In this document: piece after piece, positions 35,511 through 43,878 of the stretch
Layout: each line of letters opens with the position of its first letter
Numbering within the stretch: the stretch's first letter is position 1
The notes under the pieces: generated by a model
Seen by the model: the letters and a program-made list of their open reading frames with translations, nothing else
What the model was told of the DNA's origin: nothing
Databases searched by the model: none
Source: DASPNM01 sp035626515
GTDB lineage: Bacteria; Bacteroidota; Bacteroidia; Chitinophagales; Chitinophagaceae
Assembly (NCBI GenBank): GCA_035626515.1
Contig: DASPNM010000031.1
Coordinates: 62,001-126,000, forward strand
DNA length: 64,000 nucleotides
Direction of reading: 5' to 3'
Position numbers and translations under genes: made by a program

Positions 35511-36644
35511 TTAATTTAGGTACTCGAGCACTTTGGAGCTGATAAAATCCAGCTGCTCTTCGTCGAGTTCTGTATGCATCGGCAGCGAAATCACCCGCTG
35601 CGTGAGCCAGTCCGTCACGGGGAGCTCAGGCATATTCTGCGTAAAGGCGGCAAACATTTTCTGCCTGTGACCCGGCACCGGATAATAGATCATGGACGGA
35701 ATGCCATGTGCTGCCAAAAATTTTTTCAGTCCGTCACGCCTGTCCGCATTCCCTTCGATGACCAGGGTATACTGATGAAAAACATGATCGCAATATGCGG
35801 CGCGGTAAGGAATCGTTGTGCTGGCATGACCCGCGAAGCGTCGGTCGTAATAGTCTGCCGCGGCGCGGCGGGCAGCGACGTACTCGTCGAGGTGCCGAAG
35901 CTTGATATCGAGTATCGCGGCCTGAATTGAATCCAGACGGCTGTTGCAGCCCACGGTATCGTGATAATACTGCCTGCTCTGTCCGTGATTCGCAATCATG
36001 CGCATCCGGGCGGCAAGGGTATCATCTTCCGTAAACAGCGCACCTCCATCGCCAAAACCCCCGAGATTTTTCGACGGATAGAATGACGTCGTGCCGATCG
36101 ATGCAATGGTGCCGGTCTTTTTTACCCGCCCGTCTGCGAACCGGTACGTGCACCCGATCGCCTGCGCGTTGTCTTCGACCACATGGAGTCCATGCTGCTG
36201 CGCCATGTTTAAAATCTTTTCCATGTCGGCGGCATGCCCGTACAGATGAACCGGAATGATCGCCCTTGTTTTCGGCCCGATCGCTTTTTCCAGGGTCACC
36301 GGATCCATGCAAAATGTTTTTGGATCCACGTCCACAAACACCGGCCGGAGCCGCAGCAGCGCGATCACTTCGGCGGTGGCGATGTAGGTAAATGAGGGGG
36401 TTATCACCTCATCGCCGGGCTCCAATCCAAGCGCCATCAGCGCGATTTGCAGCGCATCGGTGCCGTTGGCGCAGGGAACTGTATGCTTCACGTCGAGCCA
36501 CGCGGAAAGATGCGCCGCAAAATCCTGCACCGGTTTTCCGTTGATAAAGGCTGTGCTCTCCATGACATCCAGCACAGCCTGGTCCACTTCCTTTTTTATC
36601 CGGTGATACTGGCTGCGGGTGTCAACCATCTGGATCGGTCGCAT
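35511..36644 (-). CDS. DegT/DnrJ/EryC1-type sugar aminotransferase (WbpE-like)
   Basis: These PLP enzymes transfer an amino group to a keto nucleotide sugar. From ATG at 36644 the product is 377 residues, the usual length; the catalytic lysine is K192 (FYPSKNLGG) and the PLP contact EDNAQA precedes it. CANGTDALQI and GDEVITPSFTYIATAE resemble WbpE, which makes 3-amino uronic acid sugars, but the substrate is an inference. The frame stays open to an ATG at 36773, adding 43 low-complexity residues; the shorter start fits the family. It is the first gene of the operon and is divergent from the Kdo transferase gene. Confidence 0.83.
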   Translation of the reverse strand: MRPIQMVDTRSQYHRIKKEVDQAVLDVMESTAFINGKPVQDFAAHLSAWLDVKHTVPCANGTDALQIALMALGLEPGDEVITPSFTYIATAEVIALLRLRPVFVDVDPKTFCMDPVTLEKAIGPKTRAIIPVHLYGHAADMEKILNMAQQHGLHVVEDNAQAIGCTYRFADGRVKKTGTIASIGTTSFYPSKNLGGFGDGGALFTEDDTLAARMRMIANHGQSRQYYHDTVGCNSRLDSIQAAILDIKLRHLDEYVAARRAAADYYDRRFAGHASTTIPYRAAYCDHVFHQYTLVIEGNADRRDGLKKFLAAHGIPSMIYYPVPGHRQKMFAAFTQNMPELPVTDWLTQRVISLPMHTELDEEQLDFISSKVLEYLN

Positions 36645-36809
36645 GCGGGGCTGGTTTGATGAAGAGATCGTAGCGCTGTTCACTGATTGACGGTCTACAG
36701 TTGCTGGCGCCGCTTCTCCCGTCGCGGAGGTGTGCTTCGGTGCAGTCTCCGTGTGATTTTGCATAGCGGGCAAAAATAGCGAAATACATGTAGTTTAGGG
36801 CTTTGCCTA

Positions 36810-36817
36810 TACATTTG
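36810..36817 (+). promoter_or_regulatory. Promoter -7 box of the Kdo transferase gene
   Basis: TACATTTG fits TAnnTTTG and predicts a start near 36824, about 23 bases before the TTG start codon. No TTG at ideal -33 spacing was found. Confidence 0.45.
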
Positions 36818-36846
36818 CGCGATTCCTGCGGGATAAACCAAAGCCC

Positions 36847-38103
36847 TTGCCTGTAATCGTTTATAACCTGTTTTTGCTGTTTTTCCGGGCAGCCATCTCT
36901 GTCTCCTCACTGTTTGATGCGAAAGCCGGAAAATGGGTAAGCGGAAGAAAAAAAATCTTCCGGCGGCTCGCCGCAGCATTCCCCCCGGGCGCGCCGGTTA
37001 TCTGGATGCATTGCGCTTCGCTTGGGGAATTTGAACAGGGGCGGCCGGTAATTGAGCGGCTGTCGACTCTCTACCCGGGTCACCGCATCCTTCTCACCTT
37101 TTTTTCGCCCTCCGGCTACGAGGTAAGAAAAAATTACGACCGCGCCACCGCAGTCTTTTATCTTCCTCTCGACGGAGCGGTTTCTGCGCGGCGTTTCCTC
37201 GACATTGTTCGCCCCTCGCTTGCCCTGTTTGTGAAGTATGAATTCTGGTACCATTACCTGAAAACTTTAAGTGACCGGCATATTCCCACGCTTCTTATAT
37301 CCGCACGCTTTACAAGGGAAAAACCGTTTTTTCGCTGGTACGGCAGCCTTCAGCGGCAGATGCTTAAAAATTTCACACGCGTATTTGTACAGGACGCCCA
37401 CTCCCTAAAGTTATTGTCGGCAGCGGACCTGGACGGGAATTGTGAGCTGGGCGGAGACACGCGCTTCGACAGGGTTCTCGGCATTGCGGGTGGAGCCGCA
37501 AATCTTCGGGAAATCGGCGAGTTTGCCGGGCCCAGGGCTCTCGTGGCCGGAAGTACCTGGCCCGAAGATGAGAATCTGATTCGGGAAGCTTTAGCCGTCA
37601 TCGGCGATTCTTCCTTCCGGCTCATACTGGCGCCTCATGAAATTTCCAATAAGCGAATAAACAGCGTGCTGAATTTCTTTCCGTCCGCGTCGCTTTTTTC
37701 CCAATCGTCGTGGCGGGCTGGCGGCGAAAACAAATCCCGCGTGCTCATTATCGACAACATTGGAATGCTGTCGAGAGTATATAAATATGGTTATGTCACT
37801 TATGTGGGAGGAGGTTTCCGCACCGGTTTGCACAACGTGCTCGAGGCTGCGGTGTTCGGAAAGCCCGTATTTTTCGGTCCGCTCTACCGTGAGCACAACG
37901 AGGCCGTGGGCCTGAGTGCATGCGGAGGAGGCATCCCCGTACGGAATGCGCATGAACTGGCCGGGTGGTTGAAAAAGTTACTTTCGGATACTGAAGAATG
38001 GATGAGGAGGAGCAGTGCGGCTTCCTCGTATGTGCGTGCGGGCGCCGGAGCCACGGAGCGGGTCATCCGCTATATTCAGGAAAATCGTCTTTTGACAAGC
38101 TGA
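36847..38103 (+). CDS. waaA: 3-deoxy-D-manno-octulosonic acid (Kdo) transferase
   Basis: WaaA (KdtA) adds Kdo to lipid A precursors at the inner membrane. The 418-residue GT-B protein starts with a hydrophobic anchor (VIVYNLFLLFF), followed by the Kdo-transferase N-domain (WMHCASLGEFEQGRPVIE, about residues 53-70) and a C-terminal nucleotide-binding half with GGGFRTGLHNVLEAAVFGKP. The predicted start codon is TTG. The 3' end overlaps a convergent gene by 28 bases. Presence of waaA shows the organism makes a Kdo-containing LPS. Confidence 0.92.
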   Translation: MPVIVYNLFLLFFRAAISVSSLFDAKAGKWVSGRKKIFRRLAAAFPPGAPVIWMHCASLGEFEQGRPVIERLSTLYPGHRILLTFFSPSGYEVRKNYDRATAVFYLPLDGAVSARRFLDIVRPSLALFVKYEFWYHYLKTLSDRHIPTLLISARFTREKPFFRWYGSLQRQMLKNFTRVFVQDAHSLKLLSAADLDGNCELGGDTRFDRVLGIAGGAANLREIGEFAGPRALVAGSTWPEDENLIREALAVIGDSSFRLILAPHEISNKRINSVLNFFPSASLFSQSSWRAGGENKSRVLIIDNIGMLSRVYKYGYVTYVGGGFRTGLHNVLEAAVFGKPVFFGPLYREHNEAVGLSACGGGIPVRNAHELAGWLKKLLSDTEEWMRRSSAASSYVRAGAGATERVIRYIQENRLLTS

Positions 38104-38759
38104 TAAAAATGCTGGACTGCCGGGTTGTCGTTGCTCCAACCGAGTTTGATCCGCAGCTCGCGGTTGATCCAGTAGTCGGCTTCGGGAAAAATATTGAAGT
38201 TGTTGATCGTACGTACACTCCGTTCGTACATCACCTCGTCGCCCTGGAAGAGTTCGCGGATGAACACGAAGCGATCATTAATACCTATTGCCTTCCTCAA
38301 ATCTTTGACGGGCGATTCCTTCAGCACTTCGATGAGTTCTGTTCTGCCCTGCCGCAGTTTGTCGTTGAGCGATTCCGGTTCGCCACTCCCATTTTGCAGT
38401 TCGGGCTGATGCGATAGCGTCGGAATCTCGGTCATGGGGTCGAACACCATATCCAGCTGGCCATTTTTCTGCACCAGCGAAACAGAACCCTTGTCCACGA
38501 GCACCGTTTCGCGCACCCGATGGCTTTCGGTTTCCTGTTCGTGCGGCCGCGGAACATATGACTTTTCTTCTTCAGCGACACCGATCCCTGCGGGCATAAG
38601 AACGGCCACTTTCGCCGTGCCCAGGTTGCGCGCCGGCTTTTTCAACACCTGCGACAATTCAAACTGCAGCGACTGAACGATAGGAAGAAGGCGGGCAGGA
38701 TCTCCGGTTTCCCGCATTTCCTGCTGAAGCAGGGAAACAAGTTCGGCAATTCGGTCCAT
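38076..38759 (-). CDS. Conserved hypothetical protein, no known domain recognised
   Basis: The 227-residue protein is soluble and lacks a signal peptide. It has a helical N-terminus (about 1-45), a charged low-complexity middle (about 65-140) and a conserved-looking C-terminal part from about 145 with KDLRKAIGINDRFVFIRELF and a Trp/Phe-rich end. I recall similar proteins in Bacteroidota, but none with a known role. It converges with and overlaps the waaA 3' end, and is divergent from thymidine kinase. No function is proposed. Confidence 0.7.
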   Translation of the reverse strand: MDRIAELVSLLQQEMRETGDPARLLPIVQSLQFELSQVLKKPARNLGTAKVAVLMPAGIGVAEEEKSYVPRPHEQETESHRVRETVLVDKGSVSLVQKNGQLDMVFDPMTEIPTLSHQPELQNGSGEPESLNDKLRQGRTELIEVLKESPVKDLRKAIGINDRFVFIRELFQGDEVMYERSVRTINNFNIFPEADYWINRELRIKLGWSNDNPAVQHFYQLVKRRFS

Positions 38760-38874
38760 TGTGTATTTTTGAGCGGCTTGTAATTTATTTTACAGGGAAA
38801 CGCACGGATCCCACTAAAATTACAAACAGTTTGCCAATAAAAAAGCCACAAATCCTCAGTACCAAATCTTAACA

Positions 38875-39459
38875 ATGTTTATCGAACCCAATATCCGTGG
38901 CGACCGCCGGGGATGGATCGAAGTGATCTGCGGATCAATGTTCAGCGGAAAAACGGAAGAACTGATCCGGCGGTTGAAACGGGTTCGGATTGCTAACCTC
39001 AAAGTTGAAATTTTCAAGCCCGCTATAGACGTACGTTACGACGAGATCCGGATCGTATCGCACGACACGAATGCCATCCATTCTACTCCGATCGACAACT
39101 CTCAGAAAATCCTGCTTATGGCGCAGGAGGTGGACGTGATCGGCGTGGACGAAGCCCAGTTTTTCGACGACCAGCTCCCTTCGGTTTGCGACGAGCTTGC
39201 GGCCCGGGGGATCCGCGTCATCGTAGCGGGCCTCGACATGGATTATCTCGGCAATCCTTTCGGGCCGATGCCGAACATCCTGGCAAAAGCGGATTTCGTG
39301 ACGAAATTGCATGCGATCTGCGTGCGGTGCGGGAACCTGGCAAACTACACCTACCGAAAGGTGCCCAATGAACAACAGGTGATGCTGGGCGCTATGGATG
39401 TATACGAGCCACGCTGCCGGGCCTGTTACAATGAGGGTATGGCGGGCGCCTCCCGGTGA
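38875..39459 (+). CDS. tdk: Thymidine kinase (type II)
   Basis: Thymidine kinase phosphorylates thymidine to dTMP for salvage. The 194-residue protein has the P-loop GSMFSGKT at 20-27, the catalytic base E93 in DEAQFFD, the lasso region near 150 and a zinc site from CVRCGN and CRAC. Length and order are typical of the tetrameric type II family. Confidence 0.95.
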   Translation: MFIEPNIRGDRRGWIEVICGSMFSGKTEELIRRLKRVRIANLKVEIFKPAIDVRYDEIRIVSHDTNAIHSTPIDNSQKILLMAQEVDVIGVDEAQFFDDQLPSVCDELAARGIRVIVAGLDMDYLGNPFGPMPNILAKADFVTKLHAICVRCGNLANYTYRKVPNEQQVMLGAMDVYEPRCRACYNEGMAGASR

Positions 39460-39471
39460 GGCAACTAATCT

Positions 39472-39479
39472 TATTTTTG
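39472..39479 (+). promoter_or_regulatory. Promoter -7 box before ccmB
   Basis: TATTTTTG fits TAnnTTTG. Transcription would begin about 39484-39487, almost exactly where the ccmB reading frame must begin. An identical box precedes ccmC. Confidence 0.4.
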
Positions 39480-39483
39480 AGCC

Positions 39484-40140
39484 ATCGCTGCCTTACGCCA
39501 CATACTGACGCTGCTGCGCAAGGACCTGCTCCTTGAAGTACGCCAGCAATACAGCTTTTACGGAATACTTCTTTACGTTGGTGCCACCATTTTTGTGCTC
39601 CAGATGGCGGTCCAGAATGTTGATCCCAAAGTGTGGAACGGGCTGTTCTGGGTGATCCAGCTTTTCATCTGTATTAATGCGGTAGCCAAAAGTTTTCTGC
39701 AGGAAAGTCGCGGACGAATGCTCTATTTCTATTCGATCGCGAGTCCGGTACATTTTATTCTGGCGAAGCTCCTGTTCAATTCCTTGCTCATTCTGGTAAT
39801 GGCGGCATTGAGCCTGCTGCTTTTTGCATTGTTCCTGGGAAATCCGGTCACGCAAACCTGGAATTTTGTGGGGCTGGTGTTTCTCGGTGGCTGGAGCCTG
39901 AGCCTGGTGTTCACCTTTCTCGCGGCAATTGCGGCCAAGGCGCAGCAAAATGCGGCGATTATGGCTGTGCTCGGCTTTCCGCTGATCATACCGCAGTTGT
40001 TGCTGCTGATGCAGCTTTCGAATTCAGTCTTCCGGGAAGGAATGTCCGTGCATCTCGAAAGTGTGCTCCTCCTTGTGGCACTCGACCTGATGATCATTTT
40101 GCTTTCAGTGATTCTTTTTCCATTTCTCTGGAAAGACTGA
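39484..40140 (+). CDS. ccmB: Heme exporter protein CcmB (non-canonical start)
   Basis: CcmB is the membrane subunit of the CcmAB machinery for cytochrome c maturation. The frame shows about six membrane segments and the family-like N-terminus RKDLLLEVRQQYSFYGILL. No ATG, GTG or TTG lies between the in-frame stop at 39478 and a GTG at 39595, yet the conserved region begins upstream of that GTG. An ATC at 39484 would give 218 residues, close to the usual 220; a CTG at 39505 is another option. If only the GTG were used, 37 residues including the first amphipathic part would be lost. Start therefore uncertain. ccmA is not nearby. Confidence 0.75.
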   Translation: MAALRHILTLLRKDLLLEVRQQYSFYGILLYVGATIFVLQMAVQNVDPKVWNGLFWVIQLFICINAVAKSFLQESRGRMLYFYSIASPVHFILAKLLFNSLLILVMAALSLLLFALFLGNPVTQTWNFVGLVFLGGWSLSLVFTFLAAIAAKAQQNAAIMAVLGFPLIIPQLLLLMQLSNSVFREGMSVHLESVLLLVALDLMIILLSVILFPFLWKD

Positions 40141-40178
40141 TCAGCCGCAATGCAACGAATTCCTTATGGCATTTCCCT

Positions 40179-40186
40179 TATTTTTG
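40179..40186 (+). promoter_or_regulatory. Promoter -7 box before ccmC
   Basis: TATTTTTG fits TAnnTTTG and lies about 28 bases before the preferred ccmC ATG at 40214. It would allow ccmC-ccmD to be expressed apart from ccmB. Confidence 0.4.
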
Positions 40187-40213
40187 CTCCGCTTTAAGCG
40201 ACGAGACTTCAGT

Positions 40214-40909
40214 ATGAATAAGTCCTGGTGGAAGGTCCTGACCGTTGCGTTACTTCTCTATGCATGCATTGGCGGGTTCCTTTTGCCCGTCCCGGCGCTT
40301 CCCGCGTTACAGGAAACGATCAGAAACCTCTATTTCCATGTCTGCATGTGGTTCGGAATGATGATCCTGTTTACCATCTCCCTCGTGCATTCAATCCGTT
40401 ACCTGCGGACCTTTGACCTGAAATATGATATTTATGCGCGCCAGTACGCGATCGTTGGGATTCTTTTTGGAGTGCTGGGCTATGCGACGGGGATTATCTG
40501 GATGAGCTACACCTGGGCGGACCCGAACAACCCTGCCTTCGAATCTTTCGGAGCGCTGGCGCGTGAGCCCAAGCTGATTGGGGCTGCGATTGCACTGCTG
40601 ATCTATTTTGCTTACCTCGTGCTGCGGGATTCGATCGGCGACCTCGACAAAAAAGCGCGCATCAGCGCCGTGTACAATATTTTCGCGTACGCCATGCTGT
40701 TTCCTTCTATCTGGATCCTGCCGCGCCTCCTTCCTAGTTTACACCCGGGAGGGGAAGGTAATCCGGCATTGAACTTCAGCGACATTGACGCCGATATGCG
40801 AATGGTCTTTTACCCGGCGGTGCTGGGCTGGACGTTGCTGGGAGTCTGGATCACTACCCTTTCCATCCGGATACGACTGCTTCAGGAGAAAAAAATGCTG
40901 CCCATATGA
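40214..40909 (+). CDS. ccmC: Cytochrome c maturation protein CcmC
   Basis: CcmC handles heme transfer to CcmE in the inner membrane. The 231-residue protein has six membrane segments and the tryptophan-rich periplasmic stretch TGIIWMSYTWADP near residue 98, a variant of the family's heme motif, with conserved His residues in flanking segments. ATG at 40214 (MNKSWWKVL) fits the family; an upstream ATG at 40166 would add a basic tail that spans the promoter box. It overlaps the ccmD-like gene by four bases. Confidence 0.88.
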   Translation: MNKSWWKVLTVALLLYACIGGFLLPVPALPALQETIRNLYFHVCMWFGMMILFTISLVHSIRYLRTFDLKYDIYARQYAIVGILFGVLGYATGIIWMSYTWADPNNPAFESFGALAREPKLIGAAIALLIYFAYLVLRDSIGDLDKKARISAVYNIFAYAMLFPSIWILPRLLPSLHPGGEGNPALNFSDIDADMRMVFYPAVLGWTLLGVWITTLSIRIRLLQEKKMLPI

Positions 40910-41124
40910 ATCTGCGAAAATTGCTGACGCTGCTGCTGCTTTTGCCACTCGCCCATCCCGCGCTTGCAAAAGATGGGGACGGAGTGGAAATGGCTGATCT
41001 GATGCGAAGCAACGGAAGAATCTACGTGGTCGTGGCGGTGGTGGTGTTGATTCTGATCGGGCTGATCCTTTACCTGGTGCGGCTCGACCGGAAACTGCGC
41101 AGGCTGGAGAAGGGCGAACGTTAA
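40906..41124 (+). CDS. CcmD-like small membrane protein
   Basis: The 72-residue protein has a signal peptide (to about residue 21, ALA), a short outside stretch and one membrane segment at about 39-58, followed by a basic cytoplasmic tail. CcmD proteins are small single-span partners of CcmC. Position right after ccmC with a four-base overlap supports the call more than the sequence itself. Confidence 0.72.
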   Translation: MNLRKLLTLLLLLPLAHPALAKDGDGVEMADLMRSNGRIYVVVAVVVLILIGLILYLVRLDRKLRRLEKGER

Positions 41125-41147
41125 CCGTTGAGAATAAAAAAATTTAA

Positions 41148-42563
41148 ATGTCAGAAAAGAATTACAGTTTTTTCGGGGCGGTTGAAAAAAGCTTTGACAA
41201 GGCCGCGAAATTCACCAACTGGGAGCGTGGCATCCTGGATCAGATCAAGCAATGCAACGCGGTTTACCAGATCCGTTTCCCGCTCAAGCGCGACGACGGC
41301 AGCGTGGAAGTGATCGAAGCCTACCGCGTGCAGCACTCCCACCATAAGACCCCCTGCAAAGGCGGCATCCGGTTCGCCGCGGAGGTGAACCAGGACGAGG
41401 TAATGGCGCTGGCAGCGCTGATGACGTACAAATGCGCCATCGTGAACGTTCCGTTCGGAGGCGCCAAGGGTGGCATTAAGGTAAATCCGAAAAAATATTC
41501 TCCTTACGAACTCGAAAAGATCACCCGTCGTTATACTGCTGAGCTGATCAAAAAGAATTTCATCGGACCGGGTACCGACGTCCCTGCACCCGATTACGGT
41601 ACGGGTGAACGTGAGATGGCCTGGATACTCGATACGTATACGGCGATGCATCCCGGAGAGATCGACGCCGCGGGTTGCGTTACCGGAAAGCCCGTCACGC
41701 AGGGCGGAGTACGCGGTCGAAGGGAAGCCACCGGCCTCGGGGTGTTCTTCGGGCTTCGCGAGGTCTGCAACATGAAAGAAATAATGAACAGGCTGGGGCT
41801 GAAAACGGGCGTTGAAGGAAAACGGGTGGCGGTACAGGGACTCGGCAACGTGGGCTACCACAGCGCAAAATTTTTCCAGCAGGCAGGAGCCATAATCGTG
41901 GGACTCTCAGAACACGACGGGGCCATCCGAAGCGAAAGGGGCCTGGATGTGGACGCGGTATTCAATCACCGCAAGCAGGGAACGATTCTAAATTTTCCCG
42001 GCGCCGAGAATTTCGAAAAAAACAGCGATATGCTGGAGATGGAATGCGACATCCTTATCCCGGCAGCGCTGGAAAACGTAATTGATGCGGAGAATGCGCC
42101 GCGCATCCGCGCCAAAATCATCGGTGAAGCCGCGAATGGACCGCTTACTCCTGACGCAGATGAGATACTGAACAAGAAAGGGGTGCTGGTGGTCCCCGAT
42201 ATGTACCTGAATGCCGGGGGTGTGACAGTCTCTTACTTTGAGTGGTTGAAAAACCTCAGCCACGTTCGTTATGGTCGCATGGAAAAACGATTCAATGAAA
42301 ACATGAACGCGCATATCCTCAGCCAGATTGAGGGCCTCACGGGAAAGGACGTTGGTGCGAAAGAGCGCGAGTACATCCTGCACGGAGCGGATGAGGTAGA
42401 CCTCGTTTACAGCGGACTGGAGGAAACGATGATTACCGCCACTCACGAGGTGATGGCCGTATGGAACAGCAATCCCGAGATACCAGACATGCGCACCGCG
42501 GCGTATGTCGTGGCAATCAACAAAGTTGGAACGAGTTATGCCGAACTGGGGATTTTCCCCTGA
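41148..42563 (+). CDS. gdhA: Glutamate dehydrogenase family protein
   Basis: The 471-residue Glu/Leu/Phe/Val dehydrogenase catalyses reversible oxidative deamination, most probably of glutamate. Visible motifs are HHKTPCKGGIRF, the catalytic-lysine region PFGGAKGGI, VPAPDYGTGEREM, and the Rossmann motif GLGNVGYHSAKFF in the second half. Cofactor and exact substrate cannot be fixed by eye. It follows ccmD by 23 bases and ends before a strong terminator. Confidence 0.9.
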   Translation: MSEKNYSFFGAVEKSFDKAAKFTNWERGILDQIKQCNAVYQIRFPLKRDDGSVEVIEAYRVQHSHHKTPCKGGIRFAAEVNQDEVMALAALMTYKCAIVNVPFGGAKGGIKVNPKKYSPYELEKITRRYTAELIKKNFIGPGTDVPAPDYGTGEREMAWILDTYTAMHPGEIDAAGCVTGKPVTQGGVRGRREATGLGVFFGLREVCNMKEIMNRLGLKTGVEGKRVAVQGLGNVGYHSAKFFQQAGAIIVGLSEHDGAIRSERGLDVDAVFNHRKQGTILNFPGAENFEKNSDMLEMECDILIPAALENVIDAENAPRIRAKIIGEAANGPLTPDADEILNKKGVLVVPDMYLNAGGVTVSYFEWLKNLSHVRYGRMEKRFNENMNAHILSQIEGLTGKDVGAKEREYILHGADEVDLVYSGLEETMITATHEVMAVWNSNPEIPDMRTAAYVVAINKVGTSYAELGIFP

Positions 42564-42591
42564 TATTTCACCGCCGAACCAATTGCTTATG

Positions 42592-42623
42592 ATCCCATTC
42601 GCTTTGCGGATGGGATTTTTTTT
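42592..42623 (+). terminator. Terminator of gdhA
   Basis: ATCCCAT and ATGGGAT arms with inner GC pairing around a TTT loop are followed by eight Ts. The T-run touches the stop of the convergent HsdR_N-like gene. Confidence 0.88.
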
Positions 42624-43057
42624 CAGCCGAAGGCCGGCAACTCGGTGAGTTCTTCAAGACGCGTCCCGCGGCGCCATCCGAAAGTAAAATCACCGTTGCT
42701 GATAACAATGTAGCGGGCGGGAACGCTCAGGTTGTAGCGAAGAGCCTGCTCCAGCACATCCTGGCTGAGTGGGATGGACGCGGACTTGCATTCGATGATC
42801 ATCCATGGCTGATACAAAGGATCGTACACCAAAATGTCAAAGCGCTTGGTGAGCTCTCCCAGCCGAATTTTTTTTTCAAGTGAGATGAGGGTAGCGGGAT
42901 ATTTCATCACCCGAATGAGGTATTGCACAAAATTCTGTCGTACCCATTCCTCGGGGGTAAGCAACAACCATCGCTTCCGCAGGGAATCGAATATCTGTTC
43001 GGTGCTGTTCGAAGCCCGAATACGAAACTGTGGCGCGGGATAATCAATGGAGATCAT
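42623..43057 (-). CDS. Orphan HsdR_N-like PD-(D/E)xK nuclease-fold protein
   Basis: The 144-residue protein corresponds to the N-terminal nuclease domain of type I restriction HsdR subunits. The active-site pattern is visible as D74 in RFDILVYD and E89-C-K91 in IIECKSA. No helicase domain, HsdM or HsdS is present, and flanking genes are housekeeping. Stand-alone proteins of this kind are widespread in Bacteroidota with unknown function. It is divergent from AMP nucleosidase by about 40 bases. Confidence 0.8.
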   Translation of the reverse strand: MISIDYPAPQFRIRASNSTEQIFDSLRKRWLLLTPEEWVRQNFVQYLIRVMKYPATLISLEKKIRLGELTKRFDILVYDPLYQPWMIIECKSASIPLSQDVLEQALRYNLSVPARYIVISNGDFTFGWRRGTRLEELTELPAFG

Positions 43058-43096
43058 TCCTCCAAAATAAATTCTAATTTAGCCAAATCGCATACG

Positions 43097-43867
43097 ATGA
43101 AGACGAAAGATTCCATAGTCAGGAACTGGTTGCCACGCTACACTGGTCAGCCACTCGAAAATTTCGGTAAATACATTCTGCTTACCAATTTCAGCCACTA
43201 CATCAACCTGTTTGCCGAATGGAACCAGGTACCGGTGGCGGGTGAAGGCCGGCCGATGCAATGCGCTACCGCCGGCGACATCACAATCATCAACTTTGGA
43301 ATGGGAAGCCCCACCGCCGCGACGGTAATGGATTTGCTGGTTGCGATTGAACCAAAAGCCGTCCTCTTTCTCGGAAAATGCGGAGGGTTGAAGAAGCGCA
43401 ACAAGCTGGGCGACCTGATTCTTCCCATCGCGGCGATCCGCGGAGAAGGAACCTCAAACGACTATTTCCCGGCTGAAGTTCCCGCGCTGCCTGCTTTCGC
43501 CCTGCAAAAGGCGGTGTCCAGCACGATTCGCGATCATGAGATCGACTACTGGACCGGTACCGTGTACACGACAAACAGGCGTGTCTGGGAGCACGACGAA
43601 CAGTTCAAGGAATATCTCCAGAAAATCCGGGCCTATGCGATCGACATGGAGACGGCCACCATCTTTACGGTCGGATTCTACAACAAGATCCCGACCGGCG
43701 CGCTCCTGCTCGTGAGCGATCAGCCCATGGTGCCGGAAGGCGTAAAAACCGAAGAGAGCGACCTGGCGGTGACCGCAAACTATGTCGAAACGCATTTGAG
43801 GATCGGGATTGGTTCGCTGAAGCAGCTTATCAACGACGGGCTTACTGTTCGCCATCTGAAATTCTGA
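43097..43867 (+). CDS. amn: AMP nucleosidase
   Basis: AMP nucleosidase splits AMP to adenine and ribose 5-phosphate. The 256-residue protein is a nucleoside-phosphorylase-fold enzyme with GMGSPTAAT, LGKCGGL, the active-site segment AIDMETATIF and VSDQPM with the catalytic Asp near the C-terminus. It is the short form without the long N-terminal domain of E. coli Amn, as usual in Bacteroidota. ATG at 43097 (MKTKDSIVRNW) is chosen; the frame upstream overlaps the divergent gene. Confidence 0.87.
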   Translation: MKTKDSIVRNWLPRYTGQPLENFGKYILLTNFSHYINLFAEWNQVPVAGEGRPMQCATAGDITIINFGMGSPTAATVMDLLVAIEPKAVLFLGKCGGLKKRNKLGDLILPIAAIRGEGTSNDYFPAEVPALPAFALQKAVSSTIRDHEIDYWTGTVYTTNRRVWEHDEQFKEYLQKIRAYAIDMETATIFTVGFYNKIPTGALLLVSDQPMVPEGVKTEESDLAVTANYVETHLRIGIGSLKQLINDGLTVRHLKF

Positions 43868-43878
43868 AATTTCGTCCC

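Noticed and set aside
42623..43057. Type I restriction-modification system
   Set aside because: Only the short nuclease domain is present; there is no helicase, HsdM or HsdS.
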